Below, one piece after another: positions 12,987 through 24,346 of a DNA stretch of 64,000 nt. The position numbers were made by a program, and so were the translations under genes. The notes under the pieces are model-generated. The model was not told where the DNA came from, did not search any database, and saw only the letters and a list, made by a program, of their open reading frames with translations. This DNA comes from Anthostomella pinea (Eukaryota > Ascomycota > Sordariomycetes > Xylariales > Xylariaceae): NCBI GenBank assembly GCA_963556695.1, contig CAUWAG010000020.1, positions 4,216,001 to 4,280,000 of the forward strand, in the 5' to 3' direction. Positions within the stretch are counted from its first letter, which is position 1. Every line of letters starts with the position of its first letter.

Positions 12987-15046
12987 TCACTCGTTCAAAA
13001 CGCTATACCGCGAGTACCGCACGTTGTCAGCGCCAGCAAATCCCTCCTCCGCCTCCTTCCCACTAACATTCCGCCTCGCAAAGTTCTGCTGTCCGTACGC
13101 GCCACCAAGGTCGTAGTCGTTGCCCGACGAGACCTGTCGTGGTCGTTGTTGCTGGCCACCACCAATGATGATCGGTGGAGTGGCAGGCTTCAGCGCGCCG
13201 TACGGCTTCGAGTAGAACGCCGTCTCGGGCTGGATCGAGGAATTCCTATTTCCCAGTCCCTTGTTCCGGCCCCAGCCGTTCAGGATGCTGGGCATGCGCG
13301 CCGGGGGAGCTGCGGGCTTCGCGTCCGCGATATCCTGGCTGCCGCTGCCACTTACGGTGCGCGAGTTCAGGTTTATTTCCGAGAGGGCGCCCATGTTGTC
13401 GTCGTCGTGGCCGCGCGGCCGGAACGGCGTCTTCTGCCGCGGCGGGGCGTTGGCGCCCTGCTTGTGCCGCGGCGGCGTGGGCGGCAGCGGATTCGACCGG
13501 AGCGGGTTCGGGTGCATGTTCTCGTCGTCCTCCAGATCCGAGACGTAGTCGCCTGCGTCGGGCCGCATGGCGTTGTTCTCCTCGTCCGAGTAGTCTGATG
13601 ACTCCTCGTCGTAGCGCTGGTTCAGCGGCTCGTAGGGCTTGTTGGCCTCCTTCTCGACGACGCTCATGGCGCGCTGGCGCTGCTGCGTGCGGTTGATGAG
13701 TGATTCGGAGGCGTACCACGCTTCGGTGAACTTTGCGATGCGCGTTGGCGAGGCGCTGATGGGGTCACCGTCACCCCCCGCGATGCTGCCTACGATGCTG
13801 CCTACGATGCTGCTGGGTCGAGGTGAGGGGGCGCCGGTCTCGTGGAGAGGGACCTCGACGTAGCTGCCGCGCTGCGCTAGGCGCGGGTTGGACATGCGCT
13901 TCAGGTCGGCGTGGGATCCGGCGGCGCTGTTGCGAGGGGAGTTGGCGGGTGAGATCTGGTATTGACGACTAGGAAGGTCCGAGCGAGAATCGCGTTTCGA
14001 GGAGGCGAAAGAGTCCCTAGAGTTGTGCCGCGCGTGGAAGGGAACACTCGGCGGTCGGGACAAATCCCCCTCGTAAGGTGCTCCTGAGCGACGGTGGCTC
14101 TCCATCGGTGTCGACAGGCGCTTTGTGTTTTCCGACATGGTGGTGTAGCCGCTCGCGACGGACGACTTGTTCCGCTTGTGCTTGACGCGCGACGTCAAGT
14201 TGCTCTCGAGGGGGTTCATGTCAGGCGGCATGTTGGCGATGCGTCGGAACATGAGACCAAGCCAAAAAGATATGCAAAACGATATGACGTGCAAGGCGCC
14301 GGCGGCGAATAGTGCGTAATACTCGGCCTGGACCAAGATCCCCGCCAGTTCCTTGTCAGACAGGATCGTAGACCAATCGGTGCCGTGGTTCACGACTGAG
14401 ATGGCTCCGAAGGCATACAATGGCAGGACAGCTAAGTCAGTGAAACCAGCGAACAGCTGATACGCCGCTGAAGAGGCGGGTGCTCTTGCTCGAGCCGGTC
14501 TTGCAAAGTGTATGATGGCATAGGCGCAGTGAAGAATCACAACACCAGGCTGTTGTCCCCGTCAGTCACAGGTCCGGTCCTCAAGATGGTCTCAAGTTAA
14601 GAACACATACCGTGATTCGCATGACCCAGGACGTGATGGGATCTGCATTGGAGATGAGGATCATAAGGGTGAGCAGTCCGGCAGCCCCGACTAGCTGAAG
14701 TGCGCGGAGCACCAGCTGGAAGTATCTCGTCCATTTGATCCACCACTTCGTGGTGTCACTCATGGGGCGGAAGTTGTATGATCGGCCAGTTGGCACCACA
14801 TGCGCACTGCAATGGGCGGGCGTGTTAGCGACAGGCTCGAATGACGAGAACAGCTTGTTGACGTGTGCATAAACAGACTTACTCGGGATGGCGATTGAAC
14901 GACACCAGCGGTCCATTGCGCTTGGGCTTCTTGGGCTGCGGCTCCCAGCTCGCTCTCGTCACGGCCTTGGGGTCGAAGGGCTTCTCAGGCAATTGGGAAT
15001 CGCGTCTGTCGGAATCGTAGAGGTAAGGCGCTTGGAACGGCGCCAT
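12987..15046 (-). CDS. Conserved fungal four-TM membrane protein with long Ser/Arg-rich tail
   Basis: I do not recognise a named family. There are three exons, 15046-14883, 14806-14611 and 14549-12987, with introns of 76 and 61 bp that keep frame, giving about 640 residues. The N-terminus reads MAPFQAPYLYDSDRRDSQ. Hydrophobic segments lie near residues 78-105, 121-138, 145-170 and 190-215, with the second starting at PGVVILHCAYAIIHF right after the last splice. The remaining 420 residues are hydrophilic and low complexity, rich in Ser, Arg, Pro and Asn, with a small IVGSIVGSIAGG repeat and an acidic patch. The shape (short N-terminus, four helices, long disordered cytosolic tail) suggests a plasma-membrane or vacuolar scaffold, but this is inference. 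Confidence 0.8.
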
Positions 15047-15655
15047 ATCTGCGGATGTCTACTCCAGCGCGGCTGGCAGGTAGATATCTATCCACGAGAT
15101 GGAGTGTAGAGCAGGTGGAATGCTTGGTCTTATTATTAGATGTAAGAACCTAGGGAGAAGACAGGAACAAGTCACGTCGTTGGTCCATATGGATCTGGTG
15201 TGGTGTGGTGCGAGGGAGCACCTAGACATCCATATGGTAAACGGTTCCGGTTCCCATAGCAACAGCGCAACGCAAACCGGCTTCTCTGCCCGGCGCACCG
15301 CGCAAACTACACGTCGTTTCGTGGCACACCAACCGTCCTTGCCAATTTCGGGAACAAGTTCTAAACGCCATACTCAGAAGCCGAACTGCAAGATCAAAAT
15401 GGACTGCTTCATTTCCCCCCTTTTCATAAGATGCACGCCGTAGCAGAAGCTGTAATTCCGACGGGTGACGATTGTACCTGCCCAAGCGATGCTCCGAGCC
15501 GCGACGTCGGACCCTCGGCGCAAACAGAGAACGTCGAAATTTATACGTCATGTTCAGCCAGTAGCTACATCCCCCGAGACACACATCAATGATAGCCCAA
15601 TTAATTATATGATATCTTATGAACTAAGGTACAGCGTTGCAATAGCAATCTTATA
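15047..15655. promoter_or_regulatory. Divergent promoter region, four-TM gene / ARH1
   Basis: This 609-bp space between two divergent start codons must contain both promoters. I see no additional gene and no recognisable operator. The last 60 bp before ARH1 are AT-rich. Confidence 0.55.
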
Positions 15656-17336
15656 ATGTCCTTGGTCGCAAAGTCATGGCTGTGCAACACTTGCCGGCGC
15701 AAAACGCTTAGCAGGAGCCCCTTCATTGCCGCATCCCTCACAACTCGAGCGTCTTACTCAACCACCAGTCGACATGACAGACCCTTCCGCATGGCCGTGG
15801 TCGGTTCTGGCCCGGCCGGTTTCTACACAGCGTACAGAGTCATGTCCAAGATACAAAGAGCCAAGGTAGACATGTTCGAAGCGCTGCCAGTCCCATTTGG
15901 CCTTGTGAGATTCGGCGTCGCACCCGACCATCCCGAAGTCAAGGTATGAATGAGACGTCCCACCTCACTCATCACAATAAGATGCGAGTCGTGTTAACCA
16001 CCTCATAATGGTAGAACTGCCAGGACAAGTTCGAAGAGGTCGCAAGTTTTCCCGACTTCACCTTCATCGGCAACGTCTCAATCAGCAACGCAGACGGCCA
16101 TTTCAGCGGCTGCACAATCCCGCTGGGCTCCATGATGCGACACTACGATGCCGTGGTGTTTGCATATGGCGCGTCCAAGGACAAGAAGCTTGGCATACCC
16201 GGGGAGTCGGAGCTTCAGGGCGTCTATTCGGCGCGAGAGTTTGTCGGCTGGTACAACGGACTGCCGGAATATGCCCATCTGGCGCCCGACTTGACGCAAG
16301 GAGACGAGGCAGTCATCATAGGGCAAGGCAACGTGGCTCTGGATGTCGCGAGGATGTTATTGGAGAATGTGGATATACTTCGGAAGTCGGACATCACGGA
16401 GGCCGCTATCGAGACGTTGTCCAGGAGCCGTATCAAGCGAGTCCATGTGGTTGGAAGGAGAGGGCCAATGCAGGTGCGTTATACTAAGCAACCACTGGTC
16501 GAGCTCCCCTCACTGATTTATCCCAGGCCGCTTTCACAATCAAGGAAGTTCGAGAGTTGATGAAATTGCACGATGTCGGGTTCCATCCCGTGGACATGTC
16601 TCTCCTACCTGACGAGATATCAAAGCTACCTCGCGCTCGGCGACGGCTGATGGAAGTCGTGGTCAAAGGCTCACACGCGCGTACCGACGACGCGCATAAA
16701 TCATGGTCTCTCGACTTCTGTCTATCCCCCACCGAGTTCCACGGCAAGCCGGGCGGGCGGGTCCGCAGCACGACTTTTGAGCGGACGTCTCTGTCTTCGC
16801 CTTTCGATCCCGTATCCGACGTCCAGGGCACGGGTGAGAAGCTGGAGATCCCATCGGCGGTGGCGTTCCGCTCTATCGGCTACAAATCCGTGGCATTGCC
16901 CGGATTCTCCGAAGCAGGCGTCCTGTTCGATGACAGGAAAGGGGTCATCCAGAACGATGGGTTCGGTCGAGTGCTGCAGAAGAGCCGGGATAGCACTGAC
17001 AGCGATCCACGAGCTGCACAGTTACCAGGTGTCTACTGTGCTGGGTGGGTGAAGAGAGGTCCTACGGGCGTGATCGCCTCGACTATGGAGGACGCGTTTT
17101 CCACCGCCGATGCCATTGCTGCAGACTGGAGTTCCGAGACCCCGTTCCTGAGTACGGAACCTGCCCATGGCTGGGAAGGTCTACGGACCGAGGTAGATCA
17201 TGACAATTGTAGAGTCATCCGCTGGGAAGACTGGAAGAAGATAGACAAGGCCGAGAAAGAGCGCGGCTTGCTGGTTGGAAAGGAGAGGGAGAAATTCACG
17301 AGCACAGACGAGATGCTGGCCGCTAGCAGCCGTTAG
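15656..17336 (+). CDS. ARH1: Mitochondrial NADPH:adrenodoxin (ferredoxin) oxidoreductase ARH1
   Basis: This matrix flavoenzyme passes electrons from NADPH to mitochondrial ferredoxin for iron-sulphur cluster and haem A synthesis. There are three exons, 15656-15943, 16015-16473 and 16527-17336, with introns of 71 and 53 bp, giving about 518 residues. The first ~40 residues form a basic Ser/Arg-rich mitochondrial presequence. FAD binding is shown by [16 protein letters not shown] and the conserved [19 protein letters not shown]. The NADP-binding motif is [17 protein letters not shown], and [11 protein letters not shown] near the C-terminus is a further family signature. Its stop codon lies only 54 bp from that of the convergent ETF alpha gene, so the transcripts probably overlap. 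Confidence 0.95.
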
Positions 17337-17390
17337 AACATTGGTACCCTCGCGGGCAATTGTAATATTTTGTACATATATCTATGAGCT

Positions 17391-18512
17391 CTATGCGCTC
17401 TTCAACTTCTCCGTCAACTCAGGGACCTTGTCAAATAGATCCCCGACCAATCCCACATCAGCCACTTGGAAGATCGGCGCATCTGCGTCCTTGTTGATAG
17501 CCGCGATGACCTTGCTGTCCTTCATACCCGCCAAATGTTGGATTGCGCCCGAGATACCCACGGCCATGTATAGCTGGGGCGCAACGACCTTGCCAGTCTG
17601 GCCAACCTGCAGACTGTTGTCCGCATAGCCGCTATCTACAGCGGCGCGGGAGGCTCCAACAGCCGCGCCGAGGGAGTCTGCGAGCGGGAGCATGACCCTG
17701 TCGAACTCCTCCTTGGACTTGAGACCCCGTCCTCCCGAGACGACCTTGCCGGCAGTCGCCAGGTCCGGTCGATCCGACGTGGCCAGGTTCTCCGAGATCC
17801 ACTCGGAAGTCGGCTCGATCTTGGGATCGACGCCGTCCTCTACGGCGGCGGAGCCGCCTGTTGCCTCTGCGGCCGCAAAGGCGGTTCCCCGAATTGTGAT
17901 AACCTTGATCGCGTCAGACGACTCGACGGTGGCGATGGCGTTTCCGGCATATATGGGTCGGACGAAGGTGTTCTCGCTCTCGATGGCGGTTATGTCGGAT
18001 ATCTGTTGCGAATCGAGGAGCGCCGCCACCCGTGGTAGGAGGCTCTTGCCGAAGGCCGTGTGCCCCGCGATGATGTGGGTGTAACCGCCCTTCTTGATGT
18101 TCTCGACCAGCAGAGGAGCATAGTTCTCTGCCAGACCCTAAAGTAGGTAGCCAAATATCAGCCTGGGGCGTGGGCAATTGGTGCTGCGCTACAGGTAACA
18201 CACCTTGTCATAAGCCGCGTTGTCCACGGCGATGATCTTCTCTACGCCCTCCACCTTGGCAGCTTCCTCCGCAACCGGCTTGATGTTGCTCCCCGCGACG
18301 AAACCATGTATCGAACCCCCAATCTTCGTCGCGGCGGTAACAGCGCTCAGGGATCCGTGGTTCAACTTGCCCTCCCGCTGTTCGAGGATCGCTAGGGAGG
18401 ACAGTAACCTTTGGTAGGCGGATGGACTGAAGCGACTTGAGAAGACGGAAGTAGTAGGTCGCGGCAGGCTACCGGCGCCTGTGAGGGCTGTTCTCCTTGC
18501 GGCGGAGAACAT
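17391..18512 (-). CDS. AIM45: Electron transfer flavoprotein alpha subunit, mitochondrial
   Basis: ETF alpha binds FAD and, with ETF beta, carries electrons from matrix acyl-CoA and other dehydrogenases to ETF-ubiquinone oxidoreductase. There are two exons, 18512-18204 and 18137-17391, with a 66-bp intron, giving about 351 residues, the usual length. The start is the ATG at 18512 ([14 protein letters not shown]), which opens an arginine-rich presequence; the longer frame upstream begins with a non-ATG codon and was not used. The C-terminal FAD domain is intact: [45 protein letters not shown] and [20 protein letters not shown]. The symbol follows the yeast orthologue; ETFA is the general name. 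Confidence 0.95.
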
Positions 18513-19102
18513 ATTGTGGTTCGGATTACGCCTTGCTACCCTCGCGATCTGGTCAGTAACCTTCAAGGAGCCCGAGGCGATCCAGATAAAGTCTCAAGGT
18601 CCGGTTTCCACTACCGTGAACGGCTGGCGACGGCATGACCAGCACACCCGACCCGAGGCAATTGTGGAAGCCCACGTCCAGTGCCGTTCCCCGGAGTGGG
18701 TTTTTGTGGCTGGGCACGTGATGTGGAGGTGGTCTAAGCTTCTTCAGATCTCGAAAGCTCGGACCAGGTCGCACGAAGGGCTGCTGCCTTTCGATGCCAG
18801 AGCTTGCCTTCTTTAGTCCCTCTCCAGTCGCGCCGAATTTATTTCTCCAAACACGCGATAGACTGTCAGCCTACCAGCCTCAATCGCAATTGAGACGATC
18901 GATAATCCATCACTTGTCGCCCGTCTGCAAGGGTGGTCGTTTCCATTTCAGCCTTTCCACTCTTTCATGAGCCGTCGCAGCTAGATACCCGCCCGTTCGC
19001 GACTTGTCGCGCCCGACCTCTTCAACCCTCCTTTTGGTTACTAACACCTTCGCTACTCCTTCTCCGACACCCTGATACCCTCAACCCTTCAATACCGGCA
19101 GG
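18513..19102. promoter_or_regulatory. Divergent promoter region, ETF alpha / SWI3-like gene
   Basis: These 590 bp lie between divergent start codons. The SWI3-side half is pyrimidine-rich on the plus strand, as is common upstream of fungal start codons. No extra gene is seen. Confidence 0.55.
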
Positions 19103-21304
19103 ATGGACGAGCACGTCAGTTACGGATCTCCAGCCAATGGAGCTTCTCCGGGCAGTAATCCCATCCTTGCGCAGCCGCCACTCCAGGCGGATTCATCAGG
19201 TGCGAATGAGCATTTTGAAGGTAAGCCCCCGCGATCGTCGCCGCAGCGCGATGCCGCGCGGTAGTGTGCTGATGCGGCGGACAGATGTGCAGATGTCCGA
19301 GGTCCTCTCTACTGAGCCGGCGATCAAGCAAGATAGCGCCACGCCTGCACCGGCCGGTACTTCGGACAACCCTCTCGATGCGCCGCCTGCACCACCTGCC
19401 GAGTCCACGTTAGCGAAAGAGGACGAGGAAATGGGCGACGCGCAGGCGGGGCCCAAGGATGGACAGGCGCTGGAGAAGGAGGGCGAGGAGGGCGCTCCAG
19501 GTGCTGAGGGCGGCGTTCAAGAAGTGAAGTCCAAAGAGAGCATCGAGAATGCTGCGCGCGAACATCTCATCTCTCAGACACATGCCATCGTGCTTCCCAG
19601 CTACAGTACCTGGTTCGACATGAACAATATCCACAGCATCGAGCGTAAGGCGCTTCCAGAGTTTTTCAACAGCCGCAACCGAAGCAAGACACCGCATGTC
19701 TACAAGGACTACCGCGATTTCATGATCAACACCTACCGATTGAACCCCGTCGAGTATCTGACCGTCACTGCGTGCAGAAGAAACCTGGCGGGTGATGTGT
19801 GCGCCATCATGCGCGTCCATGCTTTCCTCGAGCAGTGGGGGTTGATCAACTACCAAGTACGATGAGGTCCATCTAGATCATCCAGATTGATTATACTAAT
19901 ACCTCGCAGGTTGATGCAGACCAGCGTCCATCCCAAGTCGGCCCACCGTTTACCGGGCATTTCCAAATCATCTGCGATACCCCTCGCGGAATCCAGCCGT
20001 GGCAGCCATCAGCAGACCCAATCGTCACTGAAGGCAAGAAGAGCCAAGAGACAGATCAGAAGGCCAATGCAGGACCTAGTGCTGCTGGCGACCGAAACCT
20101 AGAGATTGGCCGCAACTTTTACGATGCAAACGCGAAAGGATCGAAGCTTACGAAGACCGAGAGCAAGACGAATGGCGAGCCTGCAGCCACGAACGGTACT
20201 GGAAGCGCTTCCCCGGGTGCAGATGACGACCTGAAAGGCCCTATTAAGAAGGTCAACTGCCAGAACTGCGGAGTTGATTGCACTCGTGCCTACTATCATC
20301 TGCCAGAAGCGAACTCCGCAAACAAGGCGAAATACGATGTGTGCCCTAGCTGTTACCTGGAAGGCCGGATACCCAGCAACCAGACCAGCAACCAGTTCCT
20401 CAAGATGGAGAACAAGGCCTACTCGACAATCCTCGATCGCGATGCTCCGTGGACGGATGCCGAGCTCCTTCGACTTCTCGAGGCCTTGGAAAGATACGAT
20501 GATGACTGGGCGGAGATTGCTGAGCACGTAGGTACGCGTACACGGGAAGAATGCGTCCTGCAGTTCCTGCAATTGGACATCGAGGACAAATATATCGAAA
20601 CCGAAGCTCCCATCCATGCCCCTGCCGGTCTCCCAATGCTAGGGAAGGACGCTGGCTTTCTCCCTTTCAGCCAAGCTGACAATCCTGTCATGTCTGTCAT
20701 CGGTTTCCTCGCTAGTCTAGCAGATCCTAAGTCGACAGCTGCTGCGGCTCAGAAGTCTGTTGCGGAGCTTCAACAAGGCCTGCGGAAAAGGATCGAGGGT
20801 GGTGACGTATCGGAGGTGAACGGCAAAGGCAAGGAGAAAGAAGGCGATTCAATGGAGATCGATATCCGTCATGAGACTACCACTACAACGACCTCGACAA
20901 CTACTACTTTGGCATCTGTACCGTTAGCTACCATGGGCGCCCGCGCTGGCGGCCTAGCCTCTCACGAAGAGCGGGAAATGTCTCGCCTCCTGTCTGCTGC
21001 AGTCAACATTACTCTGCAGAAGATGGAATTGAAGTTGAATTACTTTGACGAAATGGAAGGTATCCTACAAGCAGAGCGGCGCGAACTTGAGAGAGGCCGA
21101 CAGCAGCTGTTCCTGGACCGCCTTGCCTTCAAGAAGCGGGTCCGAGAAACAACGGATGGGTTAAAGACGGCGAATGCCAACGGTGGTGACCTCAGAATGG
21201 CAATGGGTGTGGGTGCAAACGGACTGACTTTCACGTCGGCGCCGGCCGTGGGCTCTGTGCAGCCTCTCAGTAGTGATGGCAACGTCAAGAGCTACGAGGC
21301 CTAG
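19103..21304 (+). CDS. SWI3/RSC8-type subunit of SWI/SNF-RSC chromatin remodellers
   Basis: This is a core scaffold subunit of nuclear ATP-dependent remodelling complexes (yeast Swi3/Rsc8, fission yeast Ssr1/Ssr2). There are three exons, 19103-19220, 19285-19856 and 19910-21304, with introns of 64 and 53 bp, giving about 694 residues. Domain order: an acidic Pro/Ala-rich N-terminus; a SWIRM domain at about 115-200 (from [12 protein letters not shown] to [13 protein letters not shown], crossing the second splice); a ZZ-like zinc finger from about 308 (CQNCGVDC...CPSCYLEGR); a SANT domain at about 371-415 ([20 protein letters not shown]); and a C-terminal coiled coil rich in Glu, Arg and Leu. 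The presence of the zinc finger and the length favour RSC8/SSR2 over yeast SWI3. The ATG at 19103 is the first in frame after the pyrimidine-rich leader. Confidence 0.93.
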
Positions 21305-21708
21305 GGGTCAGGCGGCAGCGACTCGAGTGACAGGACAGAGGAGACGGATGAAATGAGATGGCGCAGACGGCGACTGGAGTTAATCGCGGCACTACGTCGT
21401 TTGCCTCCTCGATTATAGGTAACACTGCCTATGGGTTCTTGTTTTGGCGTTGGTGGATGGTCACCTTGCACCAAAGCAGGTTTTCTGTGAGAGTATAGTG
21501 AGTGTTCTTGAAATGTATCACTACCAGACAATTCAAACATAAGTAAGACTCATCCATGAGAAATGGGACGAAACTTTTATCAATTATTTACTACTCTGTA
21601 GTGTAGCAGCAGCTAAGCTACCAGTTTTCGTTCGAGCAAGTATCTTCCCTAATCGATCGTGACCCTGTAGTTGTCACTTCAAGTGAATATTCCAACCCAT
21701 ATTACTCC
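21305..21708. other. Convergent intergenic space, SWI3-like / RRN5-like
   Basis: This 404-bp space lies between two stop codons. The middle part (about 21540-21640) is AT-rich, as expected for 3' ends. No gene is seen. Confidence 0.6.
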
Positions 21709-23526
21709 CTACCGACCGAGTGTACCAGCAACCTCCCACTCCCCGCGATACCTGACACCATCCCTCCAATTCGCACCCGTCTCTCCCACTCCCGCAGTCC
21801 GCAGCAGTCCCGTCTTGGACCCCTTCACATCCCCCTCCACCTTGAGCACGGGGGGCTTGGCCTCCTCGCGGCGCAGCACGGCCCACAGGTTCATCTCCTC
21901 CTGCGCGCCGGCCTGCGCGTCGAGGCGCTCGGCGTCGAGCTCGAGGCGGTGTTCGGCCCGCACACGCGCCCGTAGGGCCGCCTTGGCGCGCGCGGTGCCG
22001 GTGTAGTCCATGGCGGAGAAGGTGAGGGCTTCGTCTAGGTCTTGCTCTATGGCTGCGGCATGACTGGCATCGAGATCGGGGTCGTTGGTGGGGTTGGGGG
22101 CGTTCATGTCGATGTCTGTGTCGCTGTGGTTTGGGGAGGGGGGAGGGTTGGGTTCTGGCTCTGGTTCTGGTTCGGTGTCCGAGGGCTCGGATTCGTCTGA
22201 TGTGCTGTATATGTTTTTCTCGGGGTTGGGTTCCGTCTGGGGGCCCTCGGAGCGGACGCCCAGGGCGGTCTCGACGTCGTTATAGGAGAGGATGTCGTAG
22301 TCGTCTTCTTCCGTGTCGGTTGCTTCCGAGTTGTATTGTTGTGATTGCTGTTGATCGTCGTCGTCCTCGTTCCCAGTAGTAACAGCTTCATCGGCATCGG
22401 TACCGCTCACGCCTTCCGACAGCTCTCCCCACGCCGACCCGTCATACACATCGAGCCGTATGCGTCGCGCACACCGCGCCCAGAACTCGCGCGAGTCGTC
22501 CTTCAAGCCCACGGACGCCACGGCGGCCCTGACGTCCTGGACCTTGACCAGCGGTCTCGCACTCCTGCGGGGCTCGCCCGCGTTCTTGGCGCGGATCCGT
22601 GAGTTGGCGACGTACACCGTGGCCAGGAACAGACGTTTTGTAATGTTAACGGCGAGCGCGTGGAAGTCGGCAAACGCCGTGGCGCGGACGGCGGGCCCCT
22701 CCTCTGACACGCTCCGCCAGTTGCCGTCCGGCACCGTCGAGTTCAGGAACACGCGGTCGGCGAGGCGCAGCCAGTTGCGCACGGGGAACAGCTCGGCGAA
22801 CGGCGGCAGGCTGAGCTCCTGACTCTGCCCGCCCTGCCTCTGTCCCTGCCACTGACCCGTCCGGAACTGCTCGTCCAGCGCCTCCGCGACCGGCGGCGTC
22901 ACGAGCCAGCGCGCGTGCCACCGCTTCTGCTCGAGCGCCACCTCGTGCGCCTCCCGTCGCAGCGCCAGGCTGTCGGCGGCCTCCTCCAGCGCGTTGCTGC
23001 ACTCCGGGCTCACCTCGACGGCGGCGGGGATGTCGACGGGACGCACGGACCGCTGCCGCTTGCCGTCGTCGGCGCGGCGGTGGCGGTCGAAGGCGTCGAG
23101 CAGCGCGATGTACTGGTGTACCTCGAGCTCGCTCTTCGTGCGGACGCGCGCTGCGATGCCCTTCAGGTCGTCGCGGCCGAGCCGGCCCAGCGCGGTGAAG
23201 AAGGCCTCCTTCTCGCGCGGGTTCCAAGCCACGGCGCCGAGCTGGGTGTGCTCGAGCGGCGGCAGCCGTTGGTCATCGGCCTCGTGGTGGATGAGTCCCG
23301 TGGCGGCATCTTGGATATCCTCGTTGAGCAGGGCCAGGTAGTGCGCGTTGAAGGGTCCCTTCTGGCGCTTGAGGGAGGGCGCTGTGGGAGGTGCGTTTCT
23401 GCGGGTGCGCTTGTGCTTGAAGGCCTTCTTTTCCCTTGCGGTCGTCTGCTCCTCGCCTGTTGAGCTGGGGATTTCTTCTTGCTTGTCGGTGTCGCTACCC
23501 GGGCGGTAGTCGTCTTCTGAGTCCAT
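21709..23526 (-). CDS. Probable RNA polymerase I upstream activation factor subunit RRN5-like, SANT/Myb-like
   Basis: This is an intronless gene of 605 residues. The N-terminus is acidic, then basic (FKHKRTRRNAPP, a likely nuclear signal). Residues ~60-145 read YLALLNEDIQDAATGLI followed by a Myb/SANT-like block, LGAVAWNPREKEAFFTALGRLGRDD, continuing with LKGIAARVRTKSELEVHQYI. That arrangement is what I expect of fungal RRN5-type proteins, part of the UAF complex that activates rDNA transcription. The centre is Arg/Ala-rich and the last 200 residues hold long acidic D/E/P-rich low complexity. The gene is GC-rich, so other frames are also open, but only this one gives the domain. Any SANT-containing nuclear protein is the alternative. 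Confidence 0.7.
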   Translation of the reverse strand: MDSEDDYRPGSDTDKQEEIPSSTGEEQTTAREKKAFKHKRTRRNAPPTAPSLKRQKGPFNAHYLALLNEDIQDAATGLIHHEADDQRLPPLEHTQLGAVAWNPREKEAFFTALGRLGRDDLKGIAARVRTKSELEVHQYIALLDAFDRHRRADDGKRQRSVRPVDIPAAVEVSPECSNALEEAADSLALRREAHEVALEQKRWHARWLVTPPVAEALDEQFRTGQWQGQRQGGQSQELSLPPFAELFPVRNWLRLADRVFLNSTVPDGNWRSVSEEGPAVRATAFADFHALAVNITKRLFLATVYVANSRIRAKNAGEPRRSARPLVKVQDVRAAVASVGLKDDSREFWARCARRIRLDVYDGSAWGELSEGVSGTDADEAVTTGNEDDDDQQQSQQYNSEATDTEEDDYDILSYNDVETALGVRSEGPQTEPNPEKNIYSTSDESEPSDTEPEPEPEPNPPPSPNHSDTDIDMNAPNPTNDPDLDASHAAAIEQDLDEALTFSAMDYTGTARAKAALRARVRAEHRLELDAERLDAQAGAQEEMNLWAVLRREEAKPPVLKVEGDVKGSKTGLLRTAGVGETGANWRDGVRYRGEWEVAGTLGR

Positions 23527-24346
23527 GACTGGCGCCCTTGAGTATATGCATGTAGAGCGTGTTTATGTAATCAACCGGATATCCTCACTGAGGTGAAAAC
23601 TTGGCGGCCAACACAGCGCCGAAGTCGGTTAGGAGAAGAAAATCTTTGGAAGAAGGCTTCAATCTGCTCAGTTTGCATCTTCCGGTAGTTGTAAGACCCT
23701 GGTGTGCTTGGTCCATGGCCTTTTGCCGTGTATCTACACCTACCTAGGTAGAGTTTCACAAGCTGGCACTGCGCAGAGAGTTGGGGTTAACTCAGCCGGA
23801 ACGGAATGAATAGGCCTGTAGACAGCTGTAGGCAAGTGGTGGCAGTCAATTAGTACTGTAGTTAGGGTGGGTCCACTTAAAACAAAGCAACCAATCAGAG
23901 TGGTACATTCACCCAACCGTTATTCATATGGGTAAATTTTGGCGCCTATTTTTGTGTTTCTTCCGTCGCATCTCTACCACATCCCGAGATAACGTACCCT
24001 TCCAATCCCGATTCCTCCGCTACCACACCTTCAGATACATTTCCGAGGTCGGAATCGTGTTTTCTTGCCAATTCCGCGTCGACTGAACCCGCTTGCATTT
24101 CATCAATCACTAGTTGACTGACAGAAGTTTGGATGGCAGTTGAACGTTGAGTTTTTGGTCCACTTATTCCCAAGGGCGGGTCTCGACATACGCATAATAG
24201 GCTTTAAATCGGTATTTCTGAGCTAGTGCTGAAATACGGTTAGATGAATGTCCTGCATCATTCCGACACCTGCTAAAGTCTCTTCGTAAGGCCTCATTCA
24301 AAATTGACTTGATCTACTTCCACTCTGCCCCCTTATATAATGTGCC
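23527..24346. promoter_or_regulatory. Divergent promoter region, RRN5-like / IRC3
   Basis: This 820-bp region lies between divergent genes. It contains the 12-bp palindrome CTACCTAGGTAG at 23740-23751, identical to that at 6926-6937, and a TATATAA 14 bp before the IRC3 ATG. No further gene is seen. Confidence 0.55.

Noticed and set aside
12849..13598. 249-codon plus-strand frame opposite the four-TM gene
   Set aside because: Antisense shadow of the GC-rich, low-complexity tail of the spliced minus-strand gene.
22646..23463. Long open frames on both strands within the RRN5-like gene
   Set aside because: GC-rich codon bias opens other frames; only the 605-codon frame contains the SANT-like domain.
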